Assembly: GCA_016722575.1 (NCBI GenBank)
Contig: JADKIY010000002.1
Span: forward strand, 1,040,134 to 1,104,133
Origin: Elusimicrobiota bacterium
Lineage (GTDB): Bacteria > Elusimicrobiota > Elusimicrobia > FEN-1173
Reading direction: 5' to 3'
Length of the DNA stretch: 64,000 nt
Position 1 is the first letter of the stretch, and each line of letters begins with the position of its first letter. Of this stretch, positions 43,186 to 51,098 are shown one piece after another. The notes beneath the pieces were generated by a model. That model saw only the letters and a list, made by a program, of their open reading frames with translations, searched no databases and was not told where the DNA came from. The position numbers and the translations under genes are program-made.

Positions 43186-45174
43186 TCAGCTCCCGCGGGA
43201 AGGGGGGAGCCTTGATTCCTCGTTGAAAGGCCGGAGGGCCATCGCTTCAATGACCGTTCGGCCCTGATAGAGGCGGCGGATGTCCACATTGGCGAGGCCG
43301 ATGACAATGAGCTCCTTGGTTGTTGGAAGATCGGAGATTTTTCCCGGAACGACGACCCAACCCAGGGGATCGATTCGACAAATCACCCGATCGAAATCCC
43401 GGCGGTCAAAGAGTCGGGACCAATGGGGGATGGACGTGTTGGCGGCCAAAAAATACCGATACGACGTCAACCGTCCAAGGCCGACCACCCACCGTCCGTG
43501 GTTTTCGCCTTCGCGAACGAACCCGAGCGTCGGATCGAAAAAACGCGATTTCGAATCCAGGGCCCTTTCCGAAGGCGGTTTTCCCAAGGCGGCGCCCATT
43601 TGTTCGACCCAGGCCTTCTTTTCCTCAAAGGTCAAGGGCGCGGGCTCCGTGGTCGGCAACGGTCCTCGAAAGGCGTTCAGGTAAAAAAGCTTAAGCCCGC
43701 TGACAAGGAAAAAACCGACGCCGACGGCGACCGCCCCGCCGATGGTTTTCCGCGCCAGGCGGGCCAGGGGGCCCGCGGGTTCCGCCTCTCCTATTTGGAT
43801 TCGGTCAACGGTCAACAATTCATCGATCGGTTTTCGGAAAACGACACGGCGCCCGTAGGCTTCCACCGCGAGTCGGATTCCTTCAAAAAAGAACAACAAA
43901 AAGAGCCATTGGCCCATCGTGAAGGTTCGGTCCATGATGGATCCGCCCACCAAAGCGTTTCCAAGACCGGCGAACAACAGGCTCCCGATGAGAATCCAGG
44001 CCACCGTTCCGCCACGACGTCCCGCGCCCAGAAGGCCGAGAACCGAAAACAAGAAATAATATTTGCTCGGCAAGAGAAAAACGCCGACCGCGGGGGCCAG
44101 CCAAAGCCACCAACGAATGGGGGACGCTTTGACCCGCGGGGATAAAAACCGCCAAACGAAGAGGAAAAAAGCGGCCACGACAACCCCATTCGCCCTCGGA
44201 AAAGGGGTCGGGACTTGGGCGATGTAACGCCCGAAGGAGCGGATCACATTGCCCAGGTAAAAAGAGGGGTTCGATAGGAGATTCTCCCGGGCTTTCGCCA
44301 TTTGAAAGAGATATTTGTCCCGGGGGGTTTCACCGCCCTTCACGGTGGATTCGAAATCCGAGGAAGAGGACCATTGCCCGAACCGGGGGGTGGTTGCCGC
44401 GTAAAACGACTCGGCGGTTTTGCTGGTGATCGCCCATATTCCGATGACCTTTTTCTGGCGAATCAACCAAGGGGCCAGCCCCAAAGCGGCCCCCAGGGCG
44501 AAAAGGCCCACCCGGCGAAGGGTCCGCCGGTGATCGAAGCCCCGGCGCCGATACTCCCGGAAGAGACACGCCAAATAAACGGGGAAAGCGAGAAGCGTCA
44601 GAGGACGGGCCAAATTGCAAAAAGCGAACAACAACCCCGAAAAGAATAAATCCCGGGGGTATTCTTTTTTAACCCCCCGAATCAACAGATAGACCGACGA
44701 AACAAAAAGGCCCAACCCCAACGGCTCGCTCATGAGGGTCATGGATTGACACGCTTGATCCCAGTCGATCATCGGCAAGGCCGCGGCCAGACAACCGATG
44801 GTTCGCCCAAAAGCCCAATCGCCGATCCGGAAAACCAACGCCACGGAGAGCGCAACGACAAGGGCGTTTAGAATTTTCGCTAAAACGAAGGACTCGCCGA
44901 ACCAGGTATAAAAGGAAGCCAAAAAAACAGGATAGAGGGGCCGTTGGGCGGCCCAGGGACCCACGATCCCGTCGCCGCGGATCAAATGATTCGCGAGATC
45001 GTTCCACTCCATCGCGTCGCTGAACGGAAGGCCCAAAACGCTCACGAACCCATAGTTTAAATGGGGGTTTAAAAACAAGAAGGCCAAGCGCGCCCCCAGG
45101 GCCACAAAAAATAGCCCCAGGGCGACCGATGCTCGGTCGTTGAAAATTTCCCAAAAACGTCGTCGAAGTTCCAA
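43186..45174 (-). CDS. Polytopic membrane glycosyltransferase (GT39/ArnT-like)
   Basis: The 662-aa protein has around a dozen hydrophobic segments and an early extracytoplasmic loop, FSDAMEWNDLANHLIRGDGI followed by RPLYPVFLASFY. This is the Asp-containing loop and R-PLYP motif common in GT39/PMT-like enzymes. A soluble C-terminal domain of about 170 residues follows the last helix. Start is TTG 45174. It probably transfers a sugar from a polyprenyl carrier in the periplasm. G+C appears slightly lower than in its neighbours. It is not part of an obvious operon. Confidence 0.8.
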   Translation of the reverse strand: MELRRRFWEIFNDRASVALGLFFVALGARLAFLFLNPHLNYGFVSVLGLPFSDAMEWNDLANHLIRGDGIVGPWAAQRPLYPVFLASFYTWFGESFVLAKILNALVVALSVALVFRIGDWAFGRTIGCLAAALPMIDWDQACQSMTLMSEPLGLGLFVSSVYLLIRGVKKEYPRDLFFSGLLFAFCNLARPLTLLAFPVYLACLFREYRRRGFDHRRTLRRVGLFALGAALGLAPWLIRQKKVIGIWAITSKTAESFYAATTPRFGQWSSSSDFESTVKGGETPRDKYLFQMAKARENLLSNPSFYLGNVIRSFGRYIAQVPTPFPRANGVVVAAFFLFVWRFLSPRVKASPIRWWLWLAPAVGVFLLPSKYYFLFSVLGLLGAGRRGGTVAWILIGSLLFAGLGNALVGGSIMDRTFTMGQWLFLLFFFEGIRLAVEAYGRRVVFRKPIDELLTVDRIQIGEAEPAGPLARLARKTIGGAVAVGVGFFLVSGLKLFYLNAFRGPLPTTEPAPLTFEEKKAWVEQMGAALGKPPSERALDSKSRFFDPTLGFVREGENHGRWVVGLGRLTSYRYFLAANTSIPHWSRLFDRRDFDRVICRIDPLGWVVVPGKISDLPTTKELIVIGLANVDIRRLYQGRTVIEAMALRPFNEESRLPPSRGS

Positions 45175-45274
45175 AGCTATTTGATTGGAAATTGGACGGC
45201 CCCCCCCTCCCGGGCCGGTGCGGGGGCCAGGTCCCGCTTCTCCGGCCGGTCCCCCCGCACGGTCCCCGGCTCCC

Positions 45275-45316
45275 CCCGGGAAGGCGTCGTCGGATTTCGA
45301 CGCCCGCCTTCCCGGG
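45275..45316. other. Hairpin downstream of redoxin gene
   Basis: A perfect 12-bp stem (CCCGGGAAGGCG at 45275-45286 with CGCCTTCCCGGG at 45305-45316) lies about 20 nt past the redoxin stop. There is no U-run on either strand, so it may protect the 3' end or terminate weakly. The rest of 45175-45334 shows no other feature. Confidence 0.5.
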
Positions 45317-45334
45317 AGAATTCGCCGCCCGATA

Positions 45335-45937
45335 TCATTTGAATTTAACGCCGCAGCCGTAGGGGGTGGTGCTCGCGGTCTCCACCGGTTTTCCGGCGAG
45401 CACGCTGTCCAGGGCCTGCCGGACGTAGTTCTTGGCGCCGGGCACGTCCGCCGGGTCCGCGGAGGGGCGGTCGTCGATGGCGCCCTTGTAGGCCAGGCGG
45501 CCTTCGGCGTCGATCACAAACATGTGGGGCGTCGTCTTGGCGCCGTAGGCCCGGCCCGCCACGCCGTCCGGGTCCAACAGCACGGCCGTCGCGGCCGATT
45601 TCTTTTCGGCGATGGCCTTGTTCCAAGCGTCGGCCTTCATGTAGCCCTCTTTGCCCGGGGCGGAGGAGGCGACGGAAAGCCACACCACGCCCTTGGCCGT
45701 GTAGTCCTTCTGCAGTTTCTGCATGTTGCCTGAGCCATAGTGCTTTTTCACGAAGGGGCAACCGTGGTTGATCCACTCCAACACAACGACTTTCCCCTTT
45801 TGGTCCGCCAGGGAAACGTCCTTCCCGTGGGTGTCTTTTAAAACGAAAGCCGGCGCGGGCTTTCCGATTTCGGGGGCCGCCGCCGCGACCGTCGCGACCG
45901 ACAAGAACAACACCGACAACAATGAACGAACGTTCAT
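45335..45937 (-). CDS. Secreted thioredoxin-fold redoxin (AhpC/TSA-like)
   Basis: ATG 45937 overlaps the dsbD stop by 4 nt (ATGA) and has AGAGGAGG upstream. The 200-aa protein has a signal peptide (cleavage near VAAA|AP) and a redoxin fold: GKPAPAFVLKDTHGKDVSLA, VVVLEWINHGCPFVKKHYGS, KTTPHMFVIDAEGRLAYKG. The active site has Cys in NHGCPF but no CxxC. Another Cys lies near the C-terminus (YGCGVKFK). Coupled to dsbD, it is probably kept reduced by it and acts as a periplasmic peroxidase or thiol reductase. Confidence 0.9.
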   Translation of the reverse strand: MNVRSLLSVLFLSVATVAAAAPEIGKPAPAFVLKDTHGKDVSLADQKGKVVVLEWINHGCPFVKKHYGSGNMQKLQKDYTAKGVVWLSVASSAPGKEGYMKADAWNKAIAEKKSAATAVLLDPDGVAGRAYGAKTTPHMFVIDAEGRLAYKGAIDDRPSADPADVPGAKNYVRQALDSVLAGKPVETASTTPYGCGVKFK

Positions 45938-47976
45938 GAAACCTCCTCTTTCATCTTCAGTAAAGCGTCGCGCACGAGCCCCGGCGTGAGCAGGGCGGGC
46001 AGTAGCGCCGGGGCGCCCCGGCCTTTCAAAACATAAAGAGGAACCCCGCTTCGTCCCCAACCGGCCAGGGCCCGGGCGATGGTCTCGTCCCGGTTGGTCC
46101 AGTCGGCCCGAAGGAGCGCCACGTTGCTCTCCCGAAAAAGTGCCAGGGTCTCGGGTTTCTCGAGCGTGGTTTTCTTGTTCACCTGGCAGGTCAGGCACCA
46201 GGCCGCGGTGAAGTCGATGAAATAGGGCCGCCCCTCTTTTTCCAATTGGGCCACGCGTTCGGGGCTGTAGGTTTCCCAGAGCCCGCTTTCCGAGGAGGAA
46301 ACCGCGCCGGTTCCCGCCGCCATCCAGGCCCAGGACCCCATGGCCAGAACCGCCGCTAGGGTGGTGGCGTTCCAGCGGAAGCGAAGGCCCCGTTGTTTTT
46401 GGCCATAGGCCCAGGCGGCCACGCCCAGGGCCGCGCCCAGGGCCGCCGCCGGTCCCACCGCCGCCGGGCTCTGACGATAGAGCACCCACAGAAGCCAACC
46501 CGCCGTGGCGAGCAGGAAAAATCCCAAAACAATTTTTACCCGGCCCATCCAGGGACCGGGGCGGGGCAGCCAGCGCCCCGCGGCCGGTACCACCGTGAGA
46601 AGCCAATAGGGGAAGGCCATGCCCAGGGCCAGGGAGGTGAACACCGCCAAGGCCACCGGCACCGGTTGAGCCAGGGCCACGCCGATGGCCGTTCCCATAA
46701 AGGGCGCCGTGCAGGGCGTGGCGACGACGGTGGCCAATACGCCGCCGCCGAAGGCGCCCCAGGAACGGCCCCGCTCCGCCGCAACGCCGACCAAGCGCCC
46801 GCCGACTTCAAAGAACCCCCAGAGGTTGGCGGCCAGCAGGACGAAGAGGCCGATCAAAACCAAAACAAACCGGGGCGATTGCAGATGGAAACCCCACCCC
46901 AGTCCCTGCCCCCCCGCCCGAAGGGCGAGCAACACCCCCGCCAGGGCCCAAAAAGAAACCACCACCCCGGCCGCGTAGAGCAGGCCCTGCCGCCGACGGG
47001 AAGCGGGGTCCAACCCCGCGTCTTTAAGGAAGCCAAAGGCCTTGAGCGACAGGACCGGCAAAACGCAGGGCATCAGGTTGAGCAACAACCCGCCCGCGAA
47101 GGCGAGCAGTAAAATCCAACCCAGTGGGGCCGTCGCGGGGCCCTGGGTCACGGGCAGGTCCAGGGCGTAGGCGGCGATGGCCCCGGGACCGTCCGCCGCA
47201 ACCAACACAGCCTGCACACGCTTGGTTTCCGATGGAAATTCCACCGTGATCTTCCCGTCCCGGAGAACCGCCGCCGGAACGGCGCCGGCTTCCGCCGTGT
47301 CTTCGTCCTCGGGGAATAGGGTGAAGGCCTTGGACGAAATGTTTTCCCCCGGGGGCGGTTGAAGGGTGACTTTTACGGACTTGCCCGACCGGTTGGCTTC
47401 CAGGGTCCAGCCCTCCGGGGTTCGGGGAAGGCGGTTACGGTAACGGGCGAAGAGGTCGGCCACGGCGGGATTGGGTTGGGTCTTGGAACCGACGTTCAAG
47501 CGAAGCTCAAGGTCCGCCCGGCCGGGAACGCAGACGTCGGAACATTCCAACCAATCCACCCGGGCCGACAACTTCACCGGCCCGGAGGCCCCCGGGGCGA
47601 TTTGAAGGGGCACCAACAAAAGGGTTTCTTTTTCGTAGCCGAAGCTAACCAAAGGCGGCAGGACGATCCGCCCCGGCGCGGGCCAGAGAATGTCCCCCGC
47701 CGTCACCACGGAAGGAAGGGCCCACCGAATCCGCGTGGCCATCCCCGAATCCCCCGGGTTCTTCCAATAGGTGTGCCACCCCGGCGCCATGGTCAACCGA
47801 ATCCCCACCCAGGAAGTCCCCCCCGCCGGCGCCCGAAGGTCCTCCGCCACCAGCGCGGCCCGAACATGCCCGGCGGTTTTTTCCGCCGCGGTTGAAAAGA
47901 CTGGAAACCCGAGAAGGGCCGCGGCAAAGAGGACGCGAAGGCGGGTGGGGAGGGCGTTAATCTTTGAAGAAATCAT
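45934..47976 (-). CDS. dsbD: Thiol:disulfide interchange protein DsbD
   Basis: The 680-aa protein has a signal peptide and an N-terminal periplasmic domain (WHTYWKNPGDSG; redox pair in WLECSDVCVPG). An eight-helix electron-carrier domain follows (LMPCVLPVLSLKAFGFLKDA, VVATPCTAPFMGTAIG, each with its essential Cys). The C-terminal thioredoxin domain has DFTAAWCLTCQVNKKTTLE near residue 590. It moves electrons from cytoplasmic thioredoxin to periplasmic thiols. The next gene is a redoxin overlapping by 4 nt, a likely client. A stand-alone paralogue of the N-domain lies at 2608. Confidence 0.95.
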   Translation of the reverse strand: MISSKINALPTRLRVLFAAALLGFPVFSTAAEKTAGHVRAALVAEDLRAPAGGTSWVGIRLTMAPGWHTYWKNPGDSGMATRIRWALPSVVTAGDILWPAPGRIVLPPLVSFGYEKETLLLVPLQIAPGASGPVKLSARVDWLECSDVCVPGRADLELRLNVGSKTQPNPAVADLFARYRNRLPRTPEGWTLEANRSGKSVKVTLQPPPGENISSKAFTLFPEDEDTAEAGAVPAAVLRDGKITVEFPSETKRVQAVLVAADGPGAIAAYALDLPVTQGPATAPLGWILLLAFAGGLLLNLMPCVLPVLSLKAFGFLKDAGLDPASRRRQGLLYAAGVVVSFWALAGVLLALRAGGQGLGWGFHLQSPRFVLVLIGLFVLLAANLWGFFEVGGRLVGVAAERGRSWGAFGGGVLATVVATPCTAPFMGTAIGVALAQPVPVALAVFTSLALGMAFPYWLLTVVPAAGRWLPRPGPWMGRVKIVLGFFLLATAGWLLWVLYRQSPAAVGPAAALGAALGVAAWAYGQKQRGLRFRWNATTLAAVLAMGSWAWMAAGTGAVSSSESGLWETYSPERVAQLEKEGRPYFIDFTAAWCLTCQVNKKTTLEKPETLALFRESNVALLRADWTNRDETIARALAGWGRSGVPLYVLKGRGAPALLPALLTPGLVRDALLKMKEEVS

Positions 47977-48090
47977 GGGTCTTAATCATAACAACTTACG
48001 ACGGTGGGAGTTCCTAGGAAACTGAGAATATAAGACTTTGGCGTCGCGTGGTATTATTAATAGGTAGAATTTAAGGTATCTAATTTAAAG

Positions 48091-48097
48091 GTTAGAC
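48091..48097 (+). other. Integron-type core site GTTAGAC opening cassette 1
   Basis: GTTAGAC fits the GTTRRRY core. It is the exact reverse complement of the GTCTAAC that begins the attC-like site after the following gene, which is what a cassette predicts for its two ends. The sequence to its left (47977-48090) is AT-rich, with no recognisable attI or integrase. Confidence 0.45.
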
Positions 48098-48111
48098 CAA
48101 GGCGAAAGTAA

Positions 48112-48603
48112 ATGAAAAAGGCCGTCTTAGTCCTCAGTTCGTTTTTGATCTCTGTCCTTGTTGTTCTGCTTGGGTGGGCAACCTACCGTGCCATAGGAGA
48201 TTCAAAGCAATGTGGAGGCTTTTCTGACATTCCAAGGTTTGTCGGCAAGTTGGCAAAAGAGAAGACATACGATCCGTTTCTCATTGTTACCATTGAGAAC
48301 ACAGATCACTTCATCCAATTCAGGTCGACCCCGGATGGGATAGAAATCGATTTCCCTTTAATAACCGATAGGCAGAAATCCAGAGAAGAAGTGATTCGCT
48401 CCGCGGGCAAAGATCTGAAATTACGTCTTGATGTGAACAAAAGCGCTGACGGGGCGGATTCTTTCCTTGATTTCTATTTGAAGAGCACGCCAGAAGAGCT
48501 TTCCAGGGTTATCCTTATTTTTTTCCAAAAGGTGTATGGCGCTAAAGGAAATGAACGCCTTGTATTTGAAACAGGCGGGTATTGGGTGCCTTCTAAATCT
48601 TAA
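48112..48603 (+). CDS. Cassette ORF 1: membrane-anchored or secreted hypothetical protein
   Basis: The 163-aa protein starts with one hydrophobic helix (KKAVLVLSSFLISVLVVLLG), then a small soluble domain with no family I recognise (IENTDHFIQFRSTPDGIEID, RLVFETGGYWVPS). Base composition is far more AT-rich than flanking genes, with many codons rare elsewhere in the window, indicating transfer. It is bounded by GTTAGAC upstream and an attC-like site immediately after the stop, so I read it as an integron gene cassette. Confidence 0.75.
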   Translation: MKKAVLVLSSFLISVLVVLLGWATYRAIGDSKQCGGFSDIPRFVGKLAKEKTYDPFLIVTIENTDHFIQFRSTPDGIEIDFPLITDRQKSREEVIRSAGKDLKLRLDVNKSADGADSFLDFYLKSTPEELSRVILIFFQKVYGAKGNERLVFETGGYWVPSKS

Positions 48604-48605
48604 TG

Positions 48606-48681
48606 GTCTAACAAGTCGCTCCAGCCGAGGCCTCCACGTCGAGGTGCAGCGTCCCGGCCTGGCTGAGCTCAATCATTAGCA
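48606..48681 (+). other. attC-like recombination site 1
   Basis: Begins GTCTAAC (48606-48612), ends ATTAGCA (48675-48681; canonical would be GTT). Between them GTCGCTCCAGCCGAGGCC and GGCCTGGCTGAGCTC pair imperfectly with extrahelical bases, leaving a loop. The 76-nt size, position right after the stop and imperfect palindrome match attC. The first core complements the core at 48091. Confidence 0.6.
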
Positions 48682-48697
48682 CGCATGTGAGGCACGT

Positions 48698-49195
48698 ATG
48701 GAATCTGCGATATGGGGTCTAGTTGGAACCATTGTGGGCGCCACTGCAAGCCTGCTAGCGACATTTCTAACCAATAAACACTCCGCAAAGCTAAGTGCGG
48801 AAGCCAGGTCGGAAGAGCGGCTGGAAAGGTTTCGGGAGTTTCAGAGAGAGACTCTTTTAGAGCTTCAGGCTGCAATCCGCGAGGTCGCGCGAACCACATT
48901 CCTTATTCATCTGGAAGATTCCAAAGGGTGTCTAGCCGGTAAAAACTGGGGGGAAGGGTTTGTTCCGGACCAGCTTGCCGAAGAGGAAAGGATTGCGCGG
49001 GGTCGAGTATCGATATTCGCCGAGCGTGTGGCAGATGAATCTGTTCGCTGTATTGTTAAGAAAATAATGTCAGACGTTGGCATTTTTATGCGAGCCACCT
49101 CCAAAGATGAGGCTGATCGCGCGCTCGCCAATATTACGTCAGGAAGCATTCTGACAAATGAATTGGTTGGGAAGGTTCTTCGAGATACATACTAG
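48698..49195 (+). CDS. Cassette ORF 2: small membrane-anchored coiled-coil-like hypothetical protein
   Basis: The 165-aa protein has an N-terminal helix (AIWGLVGTIVGATASLLATF) then a long charged helical region (KHSAKLSAEARSEERLERFR). This layout recurs among integron cassette proteins of unknown function. Low G+C matches ORF 1. It starts at ATG 48698, 17 nt after the preceding attC-like site, and is followed at once by another palindromic site. No function can be assigned. Confidence 0.72.
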   Translation: MESAIWGLVGTIVGATASLLATFLTNKHSAKLSAEARSEERLERFREFQRETLLELQAAIREVARTTFLIHLEDSKGCLAGKNWGEGFVPDQLAEEERIARGRVSIFAERVADESVRCIVKKIMSDVGIFMRATSKDEADRALANITSGSILTNELVGKVLRDTY

Positions 49196-49282
49196 GTGGC
49201 TATGCTCGCTTACATGCCGTTGCAGCCAACGCCTACGGCTCGCTTCGCAGTCGGCGGGCACCGAAGAGCTATATCGTTAAGT
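49196..49282 (+). other. attC-like site 2 (degenerate)
   Basis: A palindrome-rich, suddenly GC-rich 87-nt spacer ends in a canonical GTTAAGT core (49276-49282). Its 5' core is not well conserved. An inner GCCTACGGC...TCGGCGGGC segment can fold like an attC central stem. Confidence 0.4.
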
Positions 49283-49295
49283 TAAAGGAAATAGA

Positions 49296-49694
49296 ATGAA
49301 AATCCAGATGATTGCTTTCCTGGCTTTCCTGACAGGATGTGCGTCTTTCTTCCCCCATGTCGCTGTTTTGGGATTGGGGGCTCCTGCAGGAGAAACCCTT
49401 TCCGATGCAGAACATGTTCTCGGGCCCAGAAAGGGCGGGTTTGAATGCTACGGAAAAAACAACGAGCCAATTCAGGTTATTGGCTTTTCTTATACTGACG
49501 ATTTTGATCTGCTGCTATATTTTTATCAAGGCAGGTTTATTCAAGCATCTACAGGGAAAGCAGGGGACGTGGTCCCTCCTGTCCGCGCTGATTTTCGAGA
49601 CATTGATAACAGAAAAAAAGGGCCCGATGCATATGAAATCAGAAAGAAAGGAAAGGTCACTATTCATACTTTAACTAAGAAGAGGAGTAAATAG
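49296..49694 (+). CDS. Cassette ORF 3: putative lipoprotein
   Basis: The 132-aa protein has a lipoprotein signal with lipobox LTGC at residues 12-15 (MKIQMIAFLAFLTGCASFF), so it is likely lipid-anchored. The mature part (AGETLSDAEHVLGPRKGGFE, QVIGFSYTDDFDLLLYFYQG) recalls small SmpA/BamE-like lipoprotein folds, only as a guess. AAAGGAAA precedes ATG 49296. Strong AT richness and flanking attC-like sites mark it as the third cassette. Confidence 0.72.
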   Translation: MKIQMIAFLAFLTGCASFFPHVAVLGLGAPAGETLSDAEHVLGPRKGGFECYGKNNEPIQVIGFSYTDDFDLLLYFYQGRFIQASTGKAGDVVPPVRADFRDIDNRKKGPDAYEIRKKGKVTIHTLTKKRSK

Positions 49695-49757
49695 TGAATA
49701 TTGCAGCCTCCACGCCACTCTGTGGCGTTCCGGGCCGGCCAAGCTAAATCGTTATGC
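49695..49757 (+). other. attC-like site 3 (degenerate)
   Basis: After the stop, a GC-rich block with a CGCCACTCTGTGGCG hairpin ends in AAGCTAAATC and GTTATGC (49751-49757), an attC-type right end. The left core is weak (an ACTTTAAC lies inside the ORF end at 49668-49675). Confidence 0.4.
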
Positions 49758-49867
49758 CCCCGATGGAATTCCGGGGAAAGCATACGGATTACCCCCTCAG
49801 TGGAACTTGCTAGAGATTTAATCGGCACACTGTCCTCAGATTCCCAATATGCTAATTTTCGTTCATT

Positions 49868-50308
49868 GTGCCGTCGATCAACCCCCATATTAATTTCAAT
49901 GGAAACGCCGAAGAGGCTTTCACCTTTTATAAATCCGTTTTTGGCGGTGAATTCGCCAAGGTGATGCGCCTCAAAGACCTCGCCGGCCCGGATTTCCCCG
50001 TTTCCGAAAAAGATAAAAATAAGATCCTTTTCATTGCTTTGCCCATCGGCAAAAACAACGTCCTCATGGCCAACGATGTCCCGGAGGCCATGGGGCGAGT
50101 CAACGAGAATGAAAACAGGAGTAAAATTTCAATAAGCGCGGAAAGCGAGGAAGAGGCCACCAAACTATTTAATGGCCTTTCCGCCGGCGGGAATGTGGAA
50201 ATGCCCCTGGGTACAAGCCCCTGGGGATCCTATTTCGGAATGTTCCGGGACAAATACGGCATTGAATGGATGGTGGACTACGACCCCAAATACAAGGGGC
50301 AAAAGTAA
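49868..50308 (+). CDS. VOC-superfamily (PhnB/glyoxalase-like) protein
   Basis: The 146-aa protein matches the PhnB-like VOC group: INPHINFNGNAEEAFTFYKS, VFGGEF, LFIALPIGKNNVLMANDVPE, KLFNGLSAGGNVEMPLG and FGMFRDKYGIEWMVDYD. These form a single-domain fold acting as dimers on unknown small substrates. I take GTG 49868 because the motif INPHINF begins at once; no strong ribosome site is seen. Composition is intermediate between island and chromosome. The 110 bp before it shows nothing recognisable. Confidence 0.85.
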   Translation: MPSINPHINFNGNAEEAFTFYKSVFGGEFAKVMRLKDLAGPDFPVSEKDKNKILFIALPIGKNNVLMANDVPEAMGRVNENENRSKISISAESEEEATKLFNGLSAGGNVEMPLGTSPWGSYFGMFRDKYGIEWMVDYDPKYKGQK

Positions 50309-50432
50309 CACCCCTGGTCAAAGGGGCCTGGCGTACCCATTGACGAGCTGAACCGCCCAAACAGTCGCTTCAACTAAAGCCCTCCCGCCGCGCTGCGGCG
50401 CCCACGCCCGTCGAATCCCGCCTGCCCACCCC

Positions 50433-50469
50433 TTGAAAAACCATATAATCGTATGTATAGTTATATGGT
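50433..50469 (+). promoter_or_regulatory. brnTA promoter overlapped by a palindromic operator
   Basis: TTGAAA (50433-50438), a 17-nt spacer and TATAGT (50456-50461) form a sigma-70 promoter. A perfect inverted repeat ACCATATAA-N12-TTATATGGT (50440-50469) covers the spacer and -10. This suits autorepression by the BrnA antitoxin. Confidence 0.7.
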
Positions 50470-50495
50470 AATTTATACCGCTCTTTGAGGTCCAA

Positions 50496-50780
50496 ATGCT
50501 TCATTTCGAGTGGGACGATTCCAAAGACGCTCAAAACCAAAAGAAACACGGGGTGCCCTTTGGGTTAGCCCAGTATGCCTTCGCAGACAGGAAGCGCGTC
50601 ATCGCCGAGGATTTGGCCCACAGCGGGGCAGAGAGACGATTCTATTGTTATGGCCGGGTGGGCGAAGGCATTTTGACCGTGCGGTTTACCTACCGGAAAG
50701 ACAGGGTCCGCATTTTTGGCGCGGGTTATTGGCGAAAGGGGAAAAAGATTTATGAGTCCGAAAATCAAATACACCTATAA
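50496..50780 (+). CDS. brnT: BrnT-family toxin (RNase)
   Basis: The 94-aa protein fits BrnT: FEWDDSKDAQNQKKHGVPFG at the start, an AEDLAHSGAERRFYCYGRVG centre and VRFTYRKDRVRIFGAGYWRK at the end. BrnT is a RelE-fold ribonuclease that blocks translation and is neutralised by BrnA. The antitoxin gene overlaps its 3' end by 29 nt. The pair follows the cassette-like array and precedes the tRNA, a usual place for island-stabilising modules. Confidence 0.92.
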   Translation: MLHFEWDDSKDAQNQKKHGVPFGLAQYAFADRKRVIAEDLAHSGAERRFYCYGRVGEGILTVRFTYRKDRVRIFGAGYWRKGKKIYESENQIHL

Positions 50781-50979
50781 ACCCATGGAAGCGCGGGTCA
50801 TTCGCGACTTTCTCCCCCCTCCGGAAGAACTCGCGTTCAAGGAAGACAACGTCAAAGTCACAATGTCTTTGAGCCGATCCAGCGTCGACTTCTTTAAAAA
50901 CGCCGCGCGAAAACGCCATACCCATTACCAAAAGATGATCCGAACCCTATTGGATGCCTACGCGGCGAGGTATAAATAG
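50752..50979 (+). CDS. brnA: BrnA-family antitoxin
   Basis: ATG 50752 with AAAGGGGAAAAAG upstream gives 75 aa (MSPKIKYTYKPMEARVIRDF...); the frame can be extended to 50716 but the internal start suits coupling to brnT. The C-terminal half KVTMSLSRSSVDFFKNAARK...YQKMIRTLLDAYAARYK is a ribbon-helix-helix DNA-binding domain. It probably binds the palindrome at 50440-50469 together with BrnT. Confidence 0.9.
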   Translation: MSPKIKYTYKPMEARVIRDFLPPPEELAFKEDNVKVTMSLSRSSVDFFKNAARKRHTHYQKMIRTLLDAYAARYK

Positions 50980-51051
50980 TCTCCCCCCCCGCAGGGTTAA
51001 AATAATCAATTTCCAGTCTGGTCGGGCGGCATCGCCCTAACGTAAACAAAC

Positions 51052-51087
51052 AAAAAGGCCTTTCAGCTTTACGCTGAAAGGCCTTTC
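51052..51087 (-). terminator. Terminator of the tRNA-Asn gene
   Basis: On the minus strand AAAGGCCTTTCAGC and GCTGAAAGGCCTTT form a perfect 14-bp stem with a five-base loop, followed by TTTGTTTG. It starts 12 nt beyond the tRNA 3' end. Being symmetric, it may also limit read-through from brnTA. Confidence 0.85.
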
Positions 51088-51098
51088 GTGCTCAAAAA

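Noticed and set aside
48010..48030. Copy of the 15421-15439 inverted-repeat arm near the island edge
   Set aside because: Only ACTGAGAAT (9 nt) is shared; this is expected by chance.
50309..50439. attC-like site after the VOC gene
   Set aside because: A CAGTCGCTTCAAC stretch looks similar to an attC left half, but there is no matching right half or core.
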